The translations under genes and the position numbers were made by a program. This document shows, piece by piece, positions 30,725 to 34,927 of a stretch of 34,927 bases of DNA. The notes under the pieces were generated by a model. The model saw only the letters and a list, made by a program, of their open reading frames with translations, was not told the DNA's origin and made no database searches. The first letter of the stretch is position 1. Every line of letters begins with the position of its first letter. This DNA comes from Gammaproteobacteria bacterium (lineage in GTDB: Bacteria > Pseudomonadota > Gammaproteobacteria > Arenicellales > CAJQKF01): positions 1 to 34,927 of the forward strand of contig JAUIEZ010000043.1 in assembly GCA_030429665.1 (NCBI GenBank), written 5' to 3'.

Positions 30725-33406
30725 ATGGACAAACTGATCCTCGTCGACGGCTCGTCGTACCTGTTTCGCGCCTTCCACGCCATGCCGTATCTCAGCAATT
30801 CGCACGGCGAACCCACCGGCGCGGTCTACGGCATCATCAACATGCTCAAAAAGCTGCTCACCGACCACGAGCCCACCCACATGGCGGTGGTTTTCGATGC
30901 CAAGGGCGACACCTTTCGCAACGAGTTGTACGCCGAGTACAAGGCCAACCGGCCGTCAATGCCCGAGGAACTGGCCAGCCAGGTGGCGGATGTGCACGAA
31001 TCGGTGAGGGCCATGGGCCTGCCGCTGCTGTGCATCGAGGGGGTCGAGGCCGACGACGTCATCGGTACCCTGTCGCGTCACGTCGAGAAGCAGGGCGTGC
31101 CGGTGCTGATCGTCAGCGGGGACAAGGACCTCACCCAGTTGGTCGACGACACCGTGGTCATGGTGGATACCATGAAGGACGCGCGATACGACGTCGACGG
31201 CGTGCGCGGGAAGTTCGGCGTGCCGCCAAACCTGATCATCGACTACCTGGCCCTCGTCGGCGACACCTCGGACAACATCCCCGGGGTACCCAAGGTGGGG
31301 CCGAAGACCGCCGTGAAATGGCTCGAGGAATACGGCACGCTGGACGGCGTGATCGAAAACGCGGACAGGATCAAGGGCAAGGCGGGAGAGAATCTGCGCG
31401 ACAACCTGGACCAGCTCGCGCTGTCGCGCCGGCTGGTCACCATCAAGTGCGACGTCGACCTGGATTTCTCCCCCGAGTCACTGACCATTCGCCCTCGCGA
31501 CGAGGACAAGCTGCGCGAGTTGTTCGCGCGCCTGGAGTTCAAGACCTGGTTGTCGGAACTCGGCGGCGTGGTGGAACAGGAGGGTGAAGCAGCCGCGCCC
31601 GCCAAGTACGAGACCGTACTCGATGACAAGTCGCTGAAGACCTGGATCAAGGCGGTGAAAAAGGCCGGTCGCGTCGCCGTCGACACGGAGACGACGTCGG
31701 TGGACGCGATGAGCGCGTCGCTGGTGGGCATCTCCCTTTGCTGCGAGCCCGGGCACGCCTGTTACGTGCCGCTGGCCCACGACTACGACGGCGCGCCGAA
31801 GCAGATCCCGATGGACAAGGCCCTGGCCGAGCTGAAGTCCGTGCTCGAGGATTCGAAAATCGCCAAGATCGGGCAGAACATCAAGTACGACCAGACGATC
31901 TTCGCCAACCACGGCGTTTCGCTCGAGGGTATCGCCTTCGACACCATGCTGGAGTCCTACGTTCTCGACAGCACCGGTTCGCGGCACGACATGGACACGT
32001 TGGCCATCAAGTTTCTCGGCTACAAGACGGAGAAATACGAGGACGTGGCGGGCAGCGGCAAGAGCCAGGTGACCTTCGACAAGGTCGCGCTCGACCGCGC
32101 CGCGCACTACGCGGCCGAGGACGCCGATATCACGCTGAAACTTCACGAGCACCTGATGCCGCGGCTGCAGGCCGAGCCCAGGCTCGAGAAACTGTTTGCC
32201 GACATCGAGATGCCGCTGGTGCCGGTGCTCTCGCGCATCGAGCGGAACGGCGTGCGCGTGGACGTGGACATGTTGCGTTCGCAGAGCGCCGAGCTCGCCG
32301 AACGCTGCGACGAGATCGAACGCAAGGCCCACGACGTGGCCGGCGAGTCGTTCTCCATGGGTTCGCCAAAGCAGATCCAGCACCTGTTGTTCGACAAGTT
32401 CGGCCTTCCGGTGATCAGCAAGACGGCCGGCGGCCAGCCGTCCACCGCGGAGAACGTGCTCTCCGAGTTGGCGAACGAGCACGAGTTGCCGGCGCTGATC
32501 CTCGAGTACCGCGGGTTGTCGAAACTCAAGTCGACCTATACCGACAAGCTGCCGGAGCTGGTCAACCCGCGCACCGGCCGCATCCATACCTCTTATCACC
32601 AGGCGGTCGCCGCGACCGGGCGTCTCTCGTCCGCCGATCCCAACCTGCAGAACATCCCCGTGCGCACCAGCGAAGGCCGGCGCATTCGCGAGGCGTTCGT
32701 GCCGGAGAAAGGCTGCAAGCTGCTGTCGGTGGACTACTCGCAGATCGAGTTGCGCATCATGGCGCATCTGTCGGGCGACGAGGGATTGTTGGACGCCTTC
32801 GCGAAGAAACAGGACGTACACCGCGCGACGGCCGCCGAGGTGTTCGGTACCGCCGTGGACGAGGTGACGGACGAGCAGCGGCGCGCCGCCAAGGCCATCA
32901 ATTTCGGCTTGATCTATGGCATGTCGGCGTTCGGCCTGGCGCGCCAGCTCGGTATCGAACGCGGCGCCGCCCAGGAGTACGTGGACCGTTACTTCGAGCG
33001 CTACCCGGGCGTGAAGGCGTTCATGGACGCTACCCGGGAGAAGGCGCGGGAGGAGAAATACGTCGAGACCGTTTTCGGCCGGCGGTTGTACCTGCCGGAA
33101 ATCAATTCACGCAACTACCAGCGCCGCCAGTACGCCGAACGCACCGCCATCAACGCGCCCATGCAGGGCACCGCGGCGGACCTGATCAAGATGGCCATGA
33201 TAGAGGTCGACCGCTGGGTAGCCGAGAAGCACCCCGACACGCGCATCATCTTGCAGGTGCACGACGAACTGGTGCTGGAGGTGCCGACGAACGACGTCGA
33301 GGCGGTGACGAACGCGGTCAAGCCGATGATGACGGGCGTCGCCGGGCTGCGCGTGCCGCTGGAAGTCGAATCGGGGGTGGGGGACAACTGGGCGCAGGCG
33401 CACTGA
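30725..33406 (+). CDS. polA: DNA polymerase I
   Basis: A complete 893-residue PolA. The 5'-3' exonuclease domain (1-290) begins MDKLILVDGSSYLFRAFHA. The 3'-5' exonuclease retains its catalytic acids: VDTETTS, IGQNIKYDQT and HYAAEDAD. The polymerase has motif A (DYSQIELRIMAHLSGD), motif B (RRAAKAINFGLIYGMSAFGL) and motif C (QVHDELVLEV). The length matches E. coli PolA (928) with normal domain order, so proofreading and repair functions should be intact. A TACAAT -10-like site at 30688 precedes it, and there is no clear Shine-Dalgarno. It is divergent from the LOG gene. Confidence 0.98.
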   Translation: MDKLILVDGSSYLFRAFHAMPYLSNSHGEPTGAVYGIINMLKKLLTDHEPTHMAVVFDAKGDTFRNELYAEYKANRPSMPEELASQVADVHESVRAMGLPLLCIEGVEADDVIGTLSRHVEKQGVPVLIVSGDKDLTQLVDDTVVMVDTMKDARYDVDGVRGKFGVPPNLIIDYLALVGDTSDNIPGVPKVGPKTAVKWLEEYGTLDGVIENADRIKGKAGENLRDNLDQLALSRRLVTIKCDVDLDFSPESLTIRPRDEDKLRELFARLEFKTWLSELGGVVEQEGEAAAPAKYETVLDDKSLKTWIKAVKKAGRVAVDTETTSVDAMSASLVGISLCCEPGHACYVPLAHDYDGAPKQIPMDKALAELKSVLEDSKIAKIGQNIKYDQTIFANHGVSLEGIAFDTMLESYVLDSTGSRHDMDTLAIKFLGYKTEKYEDVAGSGKSQVTFDKVALDRAAHYAAEDADITLKLHEHLMPRLQAEPRLEKLFADIEMPLVPVLSRIERNGVRVDVDMLRSQSAELAERCDEIERKAHDVAGESFSMGSPKQIQHLLFDKFGLPVISKTAGGQPSTAENVLSELANEHELPALILEYRGLSKLKSTYTDKLPELVNPRTGRIHTSYHQAVAATGRLSSADPNLQNIPVRTSEGRRIREAFVPEKGCKLLSVDYSQIELRIMAHLSGDEGLLDAFAKKQDVHRATAAEVFGTAVDEVTDEQRRAAKAINFGLIYGMSAFGLARQLGIERGAAQEYVDRYFERYPGVKAFMDATREKAREEKYVETVFGRRLYLPEINSRNYQRRQYAERTAINAPMQGTAADLIKMAMIEVDRWVAEKHPDTRIILQVHDELVLEVPTNDVEAVTNAVKPMMTGVAGLRVPLEVESGVGDNWAQAH

Positions 33407-33414
33407 CCGGCGTC

Positions 33415-33430
33415 CGGGACCGGTTTCCCG
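33415..33430 (+). terminator. Small stem-loop after polA
   Basis: CGGGA and TCCCG form a 5-bp stem around CCGGTT, 9 bases after the polA stop. No T-run. Weak. Confidence 0.25.
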
Positions 33431-33521
33431 TGGACTTGTCGACATCGTTCCACTTCGTTCGGGTAGCAGGCAGAATACGGGGTTCGATTGTCTTTCACGT
33501 TTTGCGATGGGGATAGCGCCA

Positions 33522-33938
33522 ATGGCCGCCGACTGCATATTCTGCAAGATCGTTGCCGGGGAAATCCCGTGCTTCAAGGTGTTCGAGGACGAAGACACGC
33601 TGGCGTTCATGGATATCAACCCGGTGCACCCCGGCCACGTGCTGGTGATCCCCCGCGAGCACTACCCCAACGTGTTCGAGGTGTCGGACGAGGCGATCGC
33701 CGCGACGGCGAGGACCGCGCGGCGCGTGGCCAGGGCGGTGCGCGCGACACTGCAACCGGACGGCATGAACCTTCTGCAATGCAACGGCGAGGCGGCCGCG
33801 CAGTCGGTGCTGCACTTCCACATGCACGTGCTGCCGCGTGCCATGAACGACCGCGCCGCATTGAACTGGCCGCTCAAACCCGGCAACATGGACGAGATCC
33901 AGTCACTTTCCAAACGAATCGCGCGCGCCGTCGAATGA
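33522..33938 (+). CDS. HIT family hydrolase
   Basis: A 138-residue histidine-triad protein. It starts [16 protein letters not shown], the usual HIT N-terminus with a Cys-x2-Cys pair (5 and 8), contains [15 protein letters not shown], and the triad HFHMHVLPR appears at about 94-102. HIT proteins hydrolyse nucleotide phosphoramidates or dinucleoside polyphosphates. The ATG at 33522 has GGGGATAG about 6 bases upstream; an ATG at 33507 would add five residues but lacks a site. The gap from polA is 115 bases and the aldolase gene follows after 58. Confidence 0.94.
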   Translation: MAADCIFCKIVAGEIPCFKVFEDEDTLAFMDINPVHPGHVLVIPREHYPNVFEVSDEAIAATARTARRVARAVRATLQPDGMNLLQCNGEAAAQSVLHFHMHVLPRAMNDRAALNWPLKPGNMDEIQSLSKRIARAVE

Positions 33939-33996
33939 CGGCGCCGCGTCGATCACGCTTTGTATCCCAACTCGACAAACCAAACCAATTGATGCC

Positions 33997-34927
33997 ATGA
34001 CCGATATAGCCGCGCTGCTCGGCGACGAAGCCGAGTCTCTTCTCGAACACCGTTGTGAAACCATTTCCGCCGATCTGCTTCACCTTCCCGGCAGCGACTA
34101 CGTGGAGCGGGTAATGGCGCCCAAGGCGCTCAAGCCGTCCGTGCTGCGATCGATGCAGTCGATCTTCGACCACGGCCGGCTCGGCGGCACCGGCTATCTC
34201 TCCATCCTGCCGGTGGACCAGGGCATCGAACACACTGCGGGCGCGTCGTTCGCCCCCAACCCGATGTACTTCGACCCGGAAAACATCGTGCGCCTGGCCA
34301 TCGAGGGCGGCTGCAACGCGGTGGCCTCGACGGTTGGCGTGCTGGCCTCGGTGTCCAACCGCTACGCGCATCGCATCCCGTTCATCGTCAAGCTCAATCA
34401 CAACGAGCTGCTAACCTACCCGACCATCTACGACCAGACGCTGTTCACCAGCGTGGAACGCGCCTTCGACCTAGGCGCGGTCGCCGTGGGCGCGACGATC
34501 TACTACGGCTCGCCGGAATCGCGTCGACAGATCGAGGAAATCAGCGAGGCGTTCGAGCGCGCCCACGACCTCGGCATGGTCACCATCCTGTGGGCCTACC
34601 TGCGCAACAGCGACTTCAAGAAGGACGGCGTCGATTACCACGTCTCGGCGGATCTCACCGGCCAGGCCAATCATCTCGCGACGACCATCGAGGCCGATAT
34701 CGTCAAGCAGAAGCAGGCCGAGAACAACGGCGGTTTCACGGCGATCGACTTCGGCAAGACCAGCAAGAAGGTCTACAGCGATCTGACCACCGATCACCCG
34801 GTAGACCTGGTGCGTTACCAGGTGGCCAACTGCTACATGGGCCGCGCCGGCCTGATCAACTCCGGCGGCGGCTCGGGTGAGAACGACCTGGCCCAGGCCG
34901 TGCGAACCGCGGTAATCAACCGGCGCG
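33997..34927 (+). CDS. Class I fructose-bisphosphate aldolase (FbaB/DhnA type), cut by right edge
   Basis: The frame is open from the ATG at 33997 to the right edge, 310 codons with no stop. It matches E. coli FbaB closely: [10 protein letters not shown] near the N-terminus, [26 protein letters not shown], the Schiff-base lysine in [31 protein letters not shown] and [10 protein letters not shown] at the end of the window. E. coli FbaB is about 350 residues, so roughly 40 residues are missing. It makes or cleaves fructose-1,6-bisphosphate, a central glycolysis and gluconeogenesis step. It lies 58 bases after the HIT gene on the same strand and may be cotranscribed. Confidence 0.95.
   Translation, partial: MTDIAALLGDEAESLLEHRCETISADLLHLPGSDYVERVMAPKALKPSVLRSMQSIFDHGRLGGTGYLSILPVDQGIEHTAGASFAPNPMYFDPENIVRLAIEGGCNAVASTVGVLASVSNRYAHRIPFIVKLNHNELLTYPTIYDQTLFTSVERAFDLGAVAVGATIYYGSPESRRQIEEISEAFERAHDLGMVTILWAYLRNSDFKKDGVDYHVSADLTGQANHLATTIEADIVKQKQAENNGGFTAIDFGKTSKKVYSDLTTDHPVDLVRYQVANCYMGRAGLINSGGGSGENDLAQAVRTAVINRR

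Noticed and set aside
31738-33516. Plus-strand alternate frame of 592 codons in polA
   Set aside because: Shadow of polA, whose frame contains all polymerase motifs.
1-34927. tRNA, rRNA, CRISPR, transposase, phage integrase or toxin-antitoxin features
   Set aside because: None recognised by eye; gaps are short and fully accounted for by promoters and hairpins. A tRNA/ncRNA scan would be decisive.

Overview
The window is gene-dense, very GC-rich bacterial chromosome. The combination of a FadL porin, TesA, YbbA/YbbP, PolA, a WaaP/InaA-type kinase pair and an E. coli FbaB-like class I aldolase points to a gammaproteobacterium with an outer membrane. I cannot name the genus. I see no tRNA, rRNA, CRISPR array, insertion sequence or prophage gene. 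No gene-free gap exceeds 300 bases; the longest is the 288 bases between tesA and the decarboxylase gene.

Layout. (1) 1-1521, minus strand: a NorQ/CbbQ-type AAA+ ATPase followed by a NorD/CbbO-like protein that runs off the left edge. (2) 1712-3915, plus: a short-chain dehydrogenase and a FadL-type outer-membrane transporter, ending at a 10-bp stem-loop. (3) 3982-8181: a ChaN-PDZ protein (minus) and an M1-like exported metallopeptidase (plus) whose 5' ends overlap, then a small conserved protein and a DUF1223 thioredoxin-like protein (both minus). (4) 8288-10880: a DUF4404 protein, a WaaP/Kdo-type kinase, an opposite-strand SAM methyltransferase and an InaA-type kinase. (5) 10997-18109: a tightly overlapping MoxR-DUF58-DUF4381-BatA-BatB/C-BatD operon, probably an envelope stress or protein-assembly system. 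(6) 18201-21057: a YedK/SRAP DNA-protein crosslink protein, TesA, and an ornithine-decarboxylase-type enzyme with a strong promoter and a structured leader. (7) 21073-26443: an LbtU-like outer-membrane porin divergent from an OmpR-type two-component system, then a secreted acidic protein and a periplasmic STN+HEAT-repeat protein. (8) 26694-29854: the YbbA-YbbP ABC exporter. (9) 29869-34927: a LOG-family protein, DNA polymerase I, a HIT hydrolase and a class I fructose-bisphosphate aldolase cut by the right edge.

Most genes are ordinary housekeeping or envelope functions. The parts least explained by known systems are region 7, which lies between tesA and ybbAP (neighbours in E. coli), the divergently overlapping ChaN-PDZ/peptidase pair, and the kinase-methyltransferase-kinase cluster. 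Several short perfect inverted repeats near start codons (22099-22114, 18162-18187, 26456-26472) are candidate operators. Nothing in the window proves a new system; the candidates are listed as findings.
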